A model generated the notes under the pieces. That model was given only the letters and a program-made list of their open reading frames with translations, was not told the DNA's origin and made no database searches. The position numbers and the translations under genes were made by a program. From an uncultured Pseudomonadota bacterium (GTDB lineage: Bacteria; Pseudomonadota; Gammaproteobacteria; Burkholderiales; Nitrosomonadaceae), in contig CAJBQQ010000135.1 of the NCBI GenBank assembly GCA_903957805.1, forward strand, positions 1 through 9,795: a stretch of 9,795 nt of DNA, written 5' to 3'. This document shows positions 1-6,627 of this stretch, in pieces. The first letter of the stretch is position 1. The number at the start of each line of letters is the position of its first letter.

Positions 1-372
1 ACCCTGACCGGCAGTATGCATGTGGCTCTGGGGTCAAGGTATAGCGGCATCTTTAGCAACTCTGATGATCTTACATTGAAGGCCCTAGCAGCAGGTAAAT
101 CGAGCGGTGAGCGTATATGGGCCTTTCCGATGGATGCTGATTATGAAACAGAGCTGGAAAGCAAAATTGCTGATATCAAGCAATGCACGCTCGATGGTGA
201 GGCAGACCATATCTTGGCTACACGCTTCCTCAGTCGGTTTACAGGTGATACGCCGTGGCTGCACATGGATCTCTCTGCCAGCAGCAATAAGGGTGGCTTA
301 GGAGCAGTTGGAACCGACGTCACTGGCTTTGGCGTGTCTTGGGGAACGGATATGTTAAACTTGATCCATTGA
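1..372 (+). CDS. Leucyl aminopeptidase family (peptidase M17), C-terminal part, 5' end outside window
   Basis: This is the last 123 codons of a gene that enters the window already open in frame 1 and stops with TGA. The peptide begins TLTGSMHVALG, continues with YSGIFSNSDDL, then SGERIWAFPMD, FLSRFTGDTPWLHMDLSAS and VTGFGVSWGTD. This order of motifs is the C-terminal catalytic domain of M17 metallo-aminopeptidases, cytosolic enzymes that release N-terminal residues from peptides using two metal ions. The metal ligands and the NTDAEGR-type motif lie upstream of the window, so activity cannot be judged. The WLHMDLS form, in place of the WAHLDIAG of classical PepA, suggests a PepA-related side branch, so I give no symbol. 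The ATG at 16 is internal and is not the start. aroC follows 18 bases later on the same strand, which suggests co-transcription. Confidence 0.88.
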   Translation, partial: TLTGSMHVALGSRYSGIFSNSDDLTLKALAAGKSSGERIWAFPMDADYETELESKIADIKQCTLDGEADHILATRFLSRFTGDTPWLHMDLSASSNKGGLGAVGTDVTGFGVSWGTDMLNLIH

Positions 373-390
373 TTTTGTGAGAGAAATAGT

Positions 391-1563
391 ATGTCAGGCA
401 ATACCTTCGGCAAGCTTTTTTGCGTTACCTCCTTCGGTGAATCTCATGGCCCTGCGATTGGTTGCGTGGTCGATGGTTGTCCGCCCGGGATGGACCTGTC
501 AGTTGTAGATATTCAGCAGGAGCTGGATCGACGAAAGCCCGGTACCTCTCGTCACGTAACTCAGCGACGCGAATCAGATACGGTGGAGATCCTCTCGGGC
601 GTATTCGAGGGAAAGACCACGGGAACGCCGATCGCGTTATTGATTCGTAATGAAGATCAGCGGAGCAAGGACTATAGCAAGATTATGGATACCTTCCGGC
701 CTGGGCATGCGGACTATTGTTATTGGCAGAAGTACGGTCTACGTGACCACCGTGGCGGAGGACGTTCCTCTGCCCGTGAAACTGCGGTGAGGGTGGCAGC
801 GGCAGCCATTGCCAAGAAATGGCTAGGTGAAAAATACGGTGTGGTGATCAGAGGTTATCTGGCCCAATTGGGACCGGTGGTGATTCCTTTCAAGCAGTGG
901 AAGATGGTTAATCAAAACCCTTTTTTTGTCGCTGATGCCAGCCTTGTGCCGAGCCTTGAAGATTTCATGGATAAGTTGCGGAAATCGGGTGATTCAGTCG
1001 GTGCAAAGATCAGCGTGGTGGCGGAGGGCGTACCGGTAGGATGGGGTGAGCCCGTCTTCGATCGACTTGATGCTGAGATCGCTTATGCCATGATGAGCAT
1101 CAATGCAGTAAAGGGAGTGGAGATTGGTGCTGGGTTTGCGAGCGTTGCGCAGAGAGGGACTGAACACTCTGATGAAATCACCCCAGAGGGATTTCTCAGC
1201 AACAATGCCGGAGGAATTCTGGGCGGGATTTCTACCGGACAGAGTATCACCGTAAACATTGCCATCAAGCCTACATCCAGCATCCGTCTAGAACGGCGTT
1301 CAATCGACAAGATCGGTAGACCGGTGATTGTGGAGACCCATGGAAGACACGATCCCTGTGTCGGCATTCGTGCGACTCCTATCGCTGAGGCGATGCTCGC
1401 GTTGGTTCTGATGGATCATGCCCTACGCAATCGAGCGCAGAATGCTGATGTGGTCTGTAAAACACCAAAAATCCCCGGCAAAGTGACCAAGAAGAAAATA
1501 GCCCCCCCACGAGCCAAGATAAAGCCAAAATCTAAAGAAAACCCAGAGCCGGATGAGGCCTGA
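391..1563 (+). CDS. aroC: Chorismate synthase with a basic C-terminal tail
   Basis: Chorismate synthase catalyses the last step of the shikimate pathway, converting 5-enolpyruvylshikimate-3-phosphate to chorismate with reduced FMN. The product is 390 residues. Visible signatures are FGESHGPAIGCVVDGCPPG (residues 15-33, with His19), RPGHADY (103-109, with His106), HRGGGRSSARETA (120-132) and, late in the chain, ETHGRHDPCVGIR. His19 and His106 match the two conserved active-site histidines of the family. The family core ends near RAQNADV. About 35 residues follow, most of them Lys/Pro-rich, against under ten in the E. coli enzyme (about 361 residues). A run of seven C (1502-1508) lies in this tail. 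The ATG is preceded by GAGAG (379-383) with a 7-base spacer. The gene lies between an aminopeptidase and earP in a probable operon. Confidence 0.97.
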   Translation: MSGNTFGKLFCVTSFGESHGPAIGCVVDGCPPGMDLSVVDIQQELDRRKPGTSRHVTQRRESDTVEILSGVFEGKTTGTPIALLIRNEDQRSKDYSKIMDTFRPGHADYCYWQKYGLRDHRGGGRSSARETAVRVAAAAIAKKWLGEKYGVVIRGYLAQLGPVVIPFKQWKMVNQNPFFVADASLVPSLEDFMDKLRKSGDSVGAKISVVAEGVPVGWGEPVFDRLDAEIAYAMMSINAVKGVEIGAGFASVAQRGTEHSDEITPEGFLSNNAGGILGGISTGQSITVNIAIKPTSSIRLERRSIDKIGRPVIVETHGRHDPCVGIRATPIAEAMLALVLMDHALRNRAQNADVVCKTPKIPGKVTKKKIAPPRAKIKPKSKENPEPDEA

Positions 1564-1590
1564 GGACTAGCCAGATCGAGGTAAATTCAG

Positions 1591-2796
1591 GTGAGTGGCC
1601 CTCGCATACAGGATGAATTTTTGTCATCATCTATCAGCGATGCTGATAGCATCACGAAGCAGCGTTGGGATATTTTCTGTAATGTCATTGATAACTTTGG
1701 AGATATCGGTGTCTGCTGGAGACTCGCGCGTCAACTGGTGATTGAGCATGATTGCGATGTCAGGCTTTGGATAGATGATCTTCCTAGCCTAGCCCGTATC
1801 GCACAGGAGGCTGATCCGGTTTTGGCTCAGCAGTGGTTGAGTGGGGTCGAGATACGTCTCTGGCGACAACCATTTTCTACAACCGAACCTGCTGACGTTG
1901 TAATCGAAGCATTTGCCTGTGAGTTGCCCAACTCCTATACCGCCGCAATGGCATTGCTGCCAAGGCAGCCAGTGTGGATTAATCTGGAGTATCTCAGTGC
2001 TGAGAGTTGGGTGACTGGATGTCACCTCCTGCCGTCACCTCACTCGCACTTACCGCTAGTAAAGTATTTCTTCTTCCCGGGTTTTGTATCTGGCACCGGC
2101 GGACTTCTCTGTGAGAGGGATTTGCTGCAAACCCGGATTGCTTTCGATGATGTCGCTCAGTCAGAGTTCTGGCAGCGACTGGGAATGCCCGAGCGTAAGT
2201 CGGGTGAGTTACGTATCTCTTTGTTTTGCTACGGACTTACTCCGTTACGTGGTTTACTTGAGGAGTGGGCCGCCTCAACCGTGCCGATATCCGTAATACT
2301 GCCAGTGCCACAAGAACGAACTGTTAACGTGGTTGCGGATTTCTTTGATATTGAATCGCCTAAAGTTGGAGAGACCTTGCAATCGGGTCAGTTGACGGTC
2401 CGGTTGATCCCCTTCCTGGAGCAGAATGAGTACGACAAGCTGCTGTGGTCTTGCGATATCAATTTTGTGCGAGGAGAGGACTCGTTTGTTCGTGCACAGT
2501 GGGCTCAAAGGCCCTTTGTCTGGCAGATTTATCCGCAAGCGGATGATGCACACCGAGTCAAGATGGATGCTTTTCTTGATCTTTATACCGCAGGAATAGA
2601 ACCCGACATTGCAGGCGCGGTGCGTGCTCTGTGGCTCAATTGGAATGACAATGGTCAGTCTGATAATGACGACTGGACGACGTTTACAGTTCATCAAGAG
2701 TGTCTGACAAGGCACGGTGAACAGTGGGCTAGGCAGTTAAACGGTTTGGGAGATTTGGCATCCAATCTGGTGCGATTTAGTCGGAATCAGATATAA
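1591..2796 (+). CDS. earP: EF-P arginine rhamnosyltransferase EarP
   Basis: EarP (DUF2331) is a cytosolic GT-B fold glycosyltransferase that transfers rhamnose from dTDP-beta-L-rhamnose to Arg32 of elongation factor P. The N-terminal motif WDIFCNVIDNFGDIGVCWRL (26-45) contains Asp34 and Asp38, which align with the catalytic aspartates numbered 13 and 17 in characterised EarP proteins. The C-terminal motif RGEDSFVRAQWAQRPFVWQ, with Glu296, is the nucleotide-sugar-binding region. The product is 401 residues, somewhat longer than the family's usual length of about 380. The excess is at the N-terminus. The GTG start used here has GAGGT (1578-1582) 8 bases upstream. A TTG at 1621 with AGGA (1610-1613) 7 bases upstream would give a 391-residue product closer to the family and is a real alternative. 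efp, the substrate gene, is immediately downstream. Confidence 0.95.
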   Translation: MSGPRIQDEFLSSSISDADSITKQRWDIFCNVIDNFGDIGVCWRLARQLVIEHDCDVRLWIDDLPSLARIAQEADPVLAQQWLSGVEIRLWRQPFSTTEPADVVIEAFACELPNSYTAAMALLPRQPVWINLEYLSAESWVTGCHLLPSPHSHLPLVKYFFFPGFVSGTGGLLCERDLLQTRIAFDDVAQSEFWQRLGMPERKSGELRISLFCYGLTPLRGLLEEWAASTVPISVILPVPQERTVNVVADFFDIESPKVGETLQSGQLTVRLIPFLEQNEYDKLLWSCDINFVRGEDSFVRAQWAQRPFVWQIYPQADDAHRVKMDAFLDLYTAGIEPDIAGAVRALWLNWNDNGQSDNDDWTTFTVHQECLTRHGEQWARQLNGLGDLASNLVRFSRNQI

Positions 2797-2797
2797 T
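2792..2797 (+). promoter_or_regulatory. Possible -10 element for efp
   Basis: A perfect TATAAT hexamer overlaps the earP stop codon, about 99 bases upstream of the efp start. No good TTGACA-like hexamer sits 16-18 bases upstream; GGTGCG is at the 17-base spacing. The case therefore rests on the -10 box and the gene order alone. Confidence 0.3.
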
Positions 2798-2831
2798 CTG
2801 TGGTCTTTAAAATTCCGAATTGCCAGTACTG

Positions 2832-2853
2832 ACCCCTTTAAGGAATGAGGGGA
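2832..2853 (+). repeat. Small inverted repeat in the efp leader
   Basis: In the earP-efp gap, CCCCT and AGGGG form a 5-base-pair stem around a loop of about 10 bases. It is too weak and too far from a T run to call a terminator. It may be a leader structure or chance. Confidence 0.25.
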
Positions 2854-2895
2854 ATTCTTAACTAAATGATTACAGATTAAACTCTCAGGGAAAAC

Positions 2896-3459
2896 ATGAA
2901 AACTGCAATGGAGCTCCGAGCAGGTAACGTCGTGATGGTCGGTAATGATCCGATGGTGGTACAGAAGGCTGAATTTACGAAGTCTGGCCGTAATGCATCT
3001 GTGGTCAAGATGAAGCTGAGAAACCTTCTCTCCGGAACCACTGCAGAATCGGTTTACAAGGCCGACGAAAAGTTTGAAATGGTTGTTCTTGACCGAAAGG
3101 ACTGTACCTACAGTTACTTCTCTGACCCGTTATATGTTTTTATGGATAACGAGTACAACCAGTTTGAAATCGAAGCAGATAATATGTCTGATGTGATGAA
3201 CTATCTCATCGATGGAATGGAAGACGTTTGCCAAGTGACATTCTACGATGGAAAAGCAATCTCGGTAGAGCTGCCAAATAGTGTCGTGCGTGAAGTAGAG
3301 TATACCGAGCCGGCAGTTCGAGGAGATACCTCTGGTAAGATTATGAAGGCTGCACGCCTTAAAGGTAATGCCTTTGAGGTGCAGGTTGCTGCCTTCGTTG
3401 AAATTGGCGATCGAATCGAGATTGATACTCGTACGAACGAATTCAAGAAACGCGTCTAG
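2896..3459 (+). CDS. efp: Elongation factor P, Arg32 type
   Basis: EF-P binds between the P and E sites of the ribosome and stimulates peptide bond formation at proline stretches. The 187-residue product has the usual length and three-domain layout: an N-terminal KOW-like domain, then two OB-fold domains ending in IGDRIEIDTRTNEF. The tip of domain I reads FTKSGRNASVV, with Arg at position 32 where E. coli has Lys34 in a different context. Arg32 is the residue rhamnosylated by EarP, and earP is the gene directly upstream. AGGG (2887-2890) lies 5 bases before the ATG. efp is the last gene of the plus-strand group and is followed by a hairpin. No YjeA/EpmA-type lysylation gene is seen here, which fits the rhamnose system. 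Confidence 0.97.
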   Translation: MKTAMELRAGNVVMVGNDPMVVQKAEFTKSGRNASVVKMKLRNLLSGTTAESVYKADEKFEMVVLDRKDCTYSYFSDPLYVFMDNEYNQFEIEADNMSDVMNYLIDGMEDVCQVTFYDGKAISVELPNSVVREVEYTEPAVRGDTSGKIMKAARLKGNAFEVQVAAFVEIGDRIEIDTRTNEFKKRV

Positions 3460-3465
3460 TCATTG

Positions 3466-3493
3466 TGTGTGCAGGACCCCCGGTAGGCACACA
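3466..3493. terminator. Hairpin between convergent efp and rhodanese genes
   Basis: TGTGTGC (3466-3472) and GCACACA (3487-3493) form a perfect 7-base-pair stem. Inside it ACC and GGT can pair around CCC. It nearly fills the 40-base gap between the two stop codons. Neither side carries a T run, so it is not a standard intrinsic terminator. It may act as a two-way 3' end or as an RNA-stabilising structure. Confidence 0.45.
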
Positions 3494-3499
3494 TGCGAG

Positions 3500-3907
3500 C
3501 TAATGGTTAGACTGGGTACTCCAGTTATGCCAGTGACCGGTTAGACTCTTGATATTCGTATAACCCTTCTCGACGAGTATTTTTTCTGCAATACCCGCAC
3601 GCCTTCCGCTCTGGCAGTAAACAACTATCTCGCGAGATTTATCCCCCGGTATTTCATCAATCCGCTGCTCGAGTTGATCATGGGATATATTTACCGCGCC
3701 TTGAATGTGGCCAGACGCATATTCACTGGGCGTGCGTACATCCAAGATGAGGGGTGGTCCAGATTGGTGTAATCTTTGAGAGAGTTCAGTTGAGCTGATT
3801 TTTCCGATGGTCGGTATTTCCGCATAGCAGGTAACACCAAAGAACAGTAAAAGGGCTAACAGAATGTTGCGTGGTGAGGCCGGACTATTTTTCATTGTTG
3901 GCGGCAT
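3500..3907 (-). CDS. Exported single-domain rhodanese-like protein
   Basis: Rhodanese domains carry sulfane sulfur as a persulfide on an active-site cysteine. The 135-residue product has a basic N-terminus, a hydrophobic stretch (LLALLLFFGV) and a plausible signal peptidase site after CYA, so it is probably periplasmic like E. coli PspE. The domain shows LILDVRTPSEYASGHIQGAVN (the CH2A/CH2B-type strands), then the active-site loop YCQSGRRAG with the catalytic Cys at residue 98. It ends with the typical KSLTGHWHNW segment. I chose the ATG at 3907 because GAGG (rc of 3914-3917) lies 6 bases upstream. A GTG at 3931 would add eight residues and has no such site. The gene follows the Sel1-repeat gene by 30 bases, probably in one transcript. 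The sulfur donor and acceptor cannot be told from sequence. Confidence 0.88.
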   Translation of the reverse strand: MPPTMKNSPASPRNILLALLLFFGVTCYAEIPTIGKISSTELSQRLHQSGPPLILDVRTPSEYASGHIQGAVNISHDQLEQRIDEIPGDKSREIVVYCQSGRRAGIAEKILVEKGYTNIKSLTGHWHNWSTQSNH

Positions 3908-3937
3908 GGATATCCTCGGGAGGTCAAGCACTGCAGA

Positions 3938-4531
3938 CTAGGGGAGCTTGTGCTCAGACGTCCAATCGCCAGCACGTTTTTTTGCCTCGTTAACTTGTTC
4001 TGGTGTCATGTGTTTTTCCACAAGCTTGCGGTTCTTGTTGCCGCCAGAATGACCACTAGCATCAGCAATAATAAACCACTTATCTGCCTCGATATAATCC
4101 TGTATGACGCCATTGCCATTGGTGTACATATTTCCTAGTTTAATCTGTGCAACTGCATTCCCCTGCTCAGCCGCCTTGAGATACCAAGTCAAGGCTTGTT
4201 GATAATCCTGCTCAATACCCATTCCGTCATCGTACATGCCTCCAAGCTGGAGCTGTGCACTCGAAGACCCTTGCTCTGCCGCCTTGTGATACCAAAATAC
4301 CGCTTGCTGGTAATTCTGTGGCATGGATAGGCCAATAAAGTTTCTGATACCAAGCTGTAGTTGCGCCTTTATGTTTCCCTGCTCGGCAGACTTTGTCAAA
4401 GATTCCACCGCCCTTACGTAGTCTTTACTGGCAAAAAACTTCTGCCCATCCTCAAAATCTCGAGCTACAGCAGGAAGCGCTAGTAATGTCAGTAGATACC
4501 CAGCGATAGTAATTAATTGTGTATTTCTCAT
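3938..4531 (-). CDS. Exported Sel1-like repeat protein
   Basis: The 197-residue product starts with a signal peptide (hydrophobic core about 6-20, likely cleavage after ALPAVA at 23). It then has Sel1-like (SLR, alpha/alpha) repeats of 36 residues: a degenerate first one at about 26-55 and three clear ones at 56-91, 92-127 and 128-163. Each clear repeat starts AQ(L/I)xLG, and the first two end KAAEQG. After the last comes a polar tail (NRKLVEKHMTPEQVNEAKKRA). SLR proteins are usually scaffolds for protein-protein contacts, and no enzymatic motif is visible. There is no clear ribosome binding site (AAATCTAAAAA before the ATG), but the signal peptide supports this start. The gene is upstream of the rhodanese gene and divergent from the tetratricopeptide gene at 4909. 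Its partner is unknown. Confidence 0.88.
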   Translation of the reverse strand: MRNTQLITIAGYLLTLLALPAVARDFEDGQKFFASKDYVRAVESLTKSAEQGNIKAQLQLGIRNFIGLSMPQNYQQAVFWYHKAAEQGSSSAQLQLGGMYDDGMGIEQDYQQALTWYLKAAEQGNAVAQIKLGNMYTNGNGVIQDYIEADKWFIIADASGHSGGNKNRKLVEKHMTPEQVNEAKKRAGDWTSEHKLP

Positions 4532-4595
4532 TTTTTAGATTTTGTCGGTTATTAACCACTCTCTGAATCCATGCATGAGAGCTTCCAAGCGGCGT

Positions 4596-4601
4596 ATTAT
4601 C
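4596..4601 (-). promoter_or_regulatory. Possible -10 element for the Sel1-repeat gene
   Basis: GATAAT on the minus strand differs from TATAAT at one base. It would start transcription about 58 bases before the Sel1 gene start codon. No convincing -35 hexamer is seen at the right distance. Confidence 0.25.
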
Positions 4602-4680
4602 CAGATTAAAGAAATGGCATAAGGGGGATAGTTTAATCTACCCTGTCGGGACGTGCACGCATAACCTCATCATCAATTAA

Positions 4681-4709
4681 GTTACCAATCAATTTAATTG
4701 GCAGGTAAC
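4681..4709. repeat. Inverted repeat in the divergent gap
   Basis: GTTACC (4681-4686) and GGTAAC (4704-4709) are exact inverse copies. Inside them CAATT and AATTG form a second inverted pair around a single T. The 29-base unit could be a protein-binding site for the two flanking genes or a cruciform. It is mid-gap, about 150 bases from the Sel1 start and 200 from the TPR start. Confidence 0.35.
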
Positions 4710-4768
4710 CAGCTCCGCTGTCGTTAGGTAATTCTTGCGATAGAAGAGCCCAGAAGCAAGTTATCTTT

Positions 4769-4798
4769 TTGGCATAAAATATAGCTCTATCCTTTAAA
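4769..4798 (+). promoter_or_regulatory. Possible promoter for the TPR protein gene
   Basis: TTGGCA (4769-4774) is followed after 18 bases by TTTAAA (4793-4798), with a better -10 match, TAAAAT, at 4795-4800 but at a 20-base spacing. This would leave a leader of about 100 bases before the ATG at 4909. Confidence 0.3.
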
Positions 4799-4908
4799 AT
4801 GGCTCGACTGATAAACCTCGTATGGGGTATTCTCTGATCCATTCAGAGCCCGCTAATTCAGTATTTCGGCTGAAGAAATCTTTTTATCCATGGTCATCGG
4901 AGAGCAGC

Positions 4909-6627
4909 ATGAGTACGCGTTTTGCATCTGCTTTTTTTGTTCTGTTGATACTTACCCCTGCAGTGGCTGGTATTCAGGCTGCAATCGCAGAACCAACGCA
5001 GGCCGTATCGGTAGTAATTAAAAAAAATGGACAGGACTGGGCAACCCTCGCTCCGGCTTTACTACAAAAGAAAGACTTTCAGGGGCTGCTTCAATTATCA
5101 CAAGAATGGATTGAGAGCGATCCGAGAAGTCCTGTTGCCCGTCTCATTCTGGGAGTGGCTTACAGCAATCTTAAGCAATACGAGCAAGCAGCCGAGGCTT
5201 ATCAGGAGGTTCTTCGCATCCAACCAGGAAATGTCAGTGCTTGGTATAACCTTGGGGTAGCCCAGCTCAAGCTCAAGCAGTATGGCCAAGCAGTTCCCGC
5301 CTTTCGTGGAGCGCTACGGATCCAGTCTGAGAGCGCTAGTGTTTGGTACAACCTAGGACTCTCTCATAGCAATCTCAAGCAGCATGATCAAGCAGTTCAA
5401 GCCTACCGAGAGGTGCTGCGAATTGACCCTGAGTATACTGAGGCTTGGCATGAATTGGGCTTGGTCTATCTCGATTCTGGCCAGTATGATCAAGCGATAC
5501 AGGCCTGCCGTGAATTGTTGCGTATTGATTCCGAGGATCCCAAGGCCTGGCATAACTTGGGTCTTGCGTATAACAATCTGGACCAGCATGAGTCGGCAAT
5601 CCAAGCCTACCGAGAGGCACTACGTATTGATCAAGAGGACTCTAGCTCTTGGAATAATCTAGGCATTTCTTACAATGGTTTGAAACAGTATGAGCAGGCG
5701 GTCTATGCGTTACGAGAGGCGCTACGTATTCAGCCTGGGTATGCCGATGCCTGGTATAACTTGGGAATTGCTCACGTCAAGTTGAAACAATTTGATCAAG
5801 CAATTCAGAGCTACCGTGAGTCGTTACGAATCCGGCCGGAGTATGCCGATGCCTGGCATAACTTAGGTCTGGTGCATGATGCACTGAGGCAACATGAACA
5901 GGCGATTCAGGCATACCGTGAATCCCTACGCATCCGGCCGAGTTATGCCGATTCTTGGTATAACTTAGGCCTGGTGTACGATGCGTTGAAGCAGCATCAG
6001 CAGGCGATTCTGGCCTACCAAGAGATGCTTCGAGTTAGGCCAGAGAGCAGTAATGGCTGGTATAACTTGGGTATTGCTCACAGTAAGGTCGAGCAGTATG
6101 AGCAATCAATTCAGGCCTATCAGAAGGCATTGCGTATTGCGCCGAAGGATATTGATGCTCGGTATAACTTGGGTATCGCGTTAAGTAAATCAAAACAGTA
6201 TGATCAAGCAATTAAAGCCTATCGAGAGGTTTTTCTTATTCAGCCAGAGTATGCCGATGCCTGGCATAACTTGGGAATTGTCTATATTGAATCGGGGCAA
6301 TACGACCAGGCGATTGAGGCTTATCGTGAGGTGGTGCGGATCAATCCGATAAATTCTGAAGCCTGGAATAACCTGGGTGTCGCCTATTTCTTTCAGAATC
6401 AACACGACAAGGTGCGGGAAGTCTATCTGACTCTGCGGACATTAAATTCTGCCATGGCCGATAAGTATGCCAGTGCCCTGATGCGCAAGTCTGATCCTGA
6501 CCTTCCGGAAATTAACCAACTACATAAGCATCGGCCTCAACGATTACATAAACGACATAATATGCGGGCACGGACGGATAAGGGTGAACCCGAAGTAATG
6601 GTTAAGCGCCTCTGGGGGCAAGTATAA
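4909..6627 (+). CDS. Exported tetratricopeptide repeat protein with 13 TPR units
   Basis: The start is the ATG at 4909, because GGAGAG precedes it closely and the protein then begins with a signal peptide (core FFVLLILTPAVA, likely cleavage after AAIA at 27). The frame is open to an ATG at 4822, but those extra 29 residues are charged and have no ribosome site. The product is 572 residues. Residues 77-518 hold 13 consecutive 34-residue TPRs with no insertion or deletion (5137-6462), typically AWxNLGxxYxxLxQYxQAIxAYREALRIxPE. Residues 42-73 look like another degenerate unit. A basic, His/Arg/Lys-rich tail (about 520-572) follows. TPR superhelices bind peptides or proteins, and no catalytic domain is present. 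It is probably periplasmic or surface-associated. Its last 26 bases overlap the convergent ynfA-type gene. Confidence 0.9.
   Translation: MSTRFASAFFVLLILTPAVAGIQAAIAEPTQAVSVVIKKNGQDWATLAPALLQKKDFQGLLQLSQEWIESDPRSPVARLILGVAYSNLKQYEQAAEAYQEVLRIQPGNVSAWYNLGVAQLKLKQYGQAVPAFRGALRIQSESASVWYNLGLSHSNLKQHDQAVQAYREVLRIDPEYTEAWHELGLVYLDSGQYDQAIQACRELLRIDSEDPKAWHNLGLAYNNLDQHESAIQAYREALRIDQEDSSSWNNLGISYNGLKQYEQAVYALREALRIQPGYADAWYNLGIAHVKLKQFDQAIQSYRESLRIRPEYADAWHNLGLVHDALRQHEQAIQAYRESLRIRPSYADSWYNLGLVYDALKQHQQAILAYQEMLRVRPESSNGWYNLGIAHSKVEQYEQSIQAYQKALRIAPKDIDARYNLGIALSKSKQYDQAIKAYREVFLIQPEYADAWHNLGIVYIESGQYDQAIEAYREVVRINPINSEAWNNLGVAYFFQNQHDKVREVYLTLRTLNSAMADKYASALMRKSDPDLPEINQLHKHRPQRLHKRHNMRARTDKGEPEVMVKRLWGQV
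5137..6462 (+). repeat. Thirteen tandem 102-base TPR-coding repeats
   Basis: Repeat units start at 5137, 5239, 5341, 5443, 5545, 5647, 5749, 5851, 5953, 6055, 6157, 6259 and 6361, each exactly 102 bases. Identity varies. Units starting at 5749, 5851 and 5953 are the most alike, and the segments from 5839 and 6247 share 26 identical bases at a distance of four units. It codes for protein and is not a CRISPR. Confidence 0.9.

Larger units (their letters stand above)
4532..4908. other. 377-base divergent intergenic region
   Basis: This gap separates the starts of two exported repeat-protein genes and should hold both promoters. Seen in it are a GGTTATTAACC near-palindrome (4547-4557) 16 bases before the Sel1 gene, a GATAAT box on the minus strand (4601-4596), an inverted repeat at 4681-4709, and A/T-rich -10-like sequence at 4775-4800. 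A minus-strand open frame (4633-4842, 69 codons) also lies here, but I could not support it as a gene. Confidence 0.6.

Noticed and set aside
141..413. Minus-strand open frame across the aminopeptidase end
   Set aside because: It is antisense to a clear M17 coding region and has no family motif or ribosome site.
1083..1367. Minus-strand open frame inside aroC
   Set aside because: It is a shadow of a fully conserved chorismate synthase frame.
2275..2715. 146-codon minus-strand open frame inside earP
   Set aside because: Long, but antisense to the conserved EarP C-terminal domain, and its product shows no recognisable motif.
2886..2890. CAGGG before efp as a regulatory motif
   Set aside because: It is simply the efp ribosome-binding site.
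4822..4908. Upstream ATG start for the TPR protein
   Set aside because: It would place 29 charged residues before the signal peptide and lacks a ribosome site; the ATG at 4909 has one.
5353..5662. Several open frames on both strands within the TPR region
   Set aside because: They recur because the underlying 102-base unit is open in several frames; none has a start signal or non-repeat sequence.
5137..6462. Regularly spaced repeats as a possible CRISPR array
   Set aside because: The period is 102 bases with no unique spacers, and every unit translates as a TPR.
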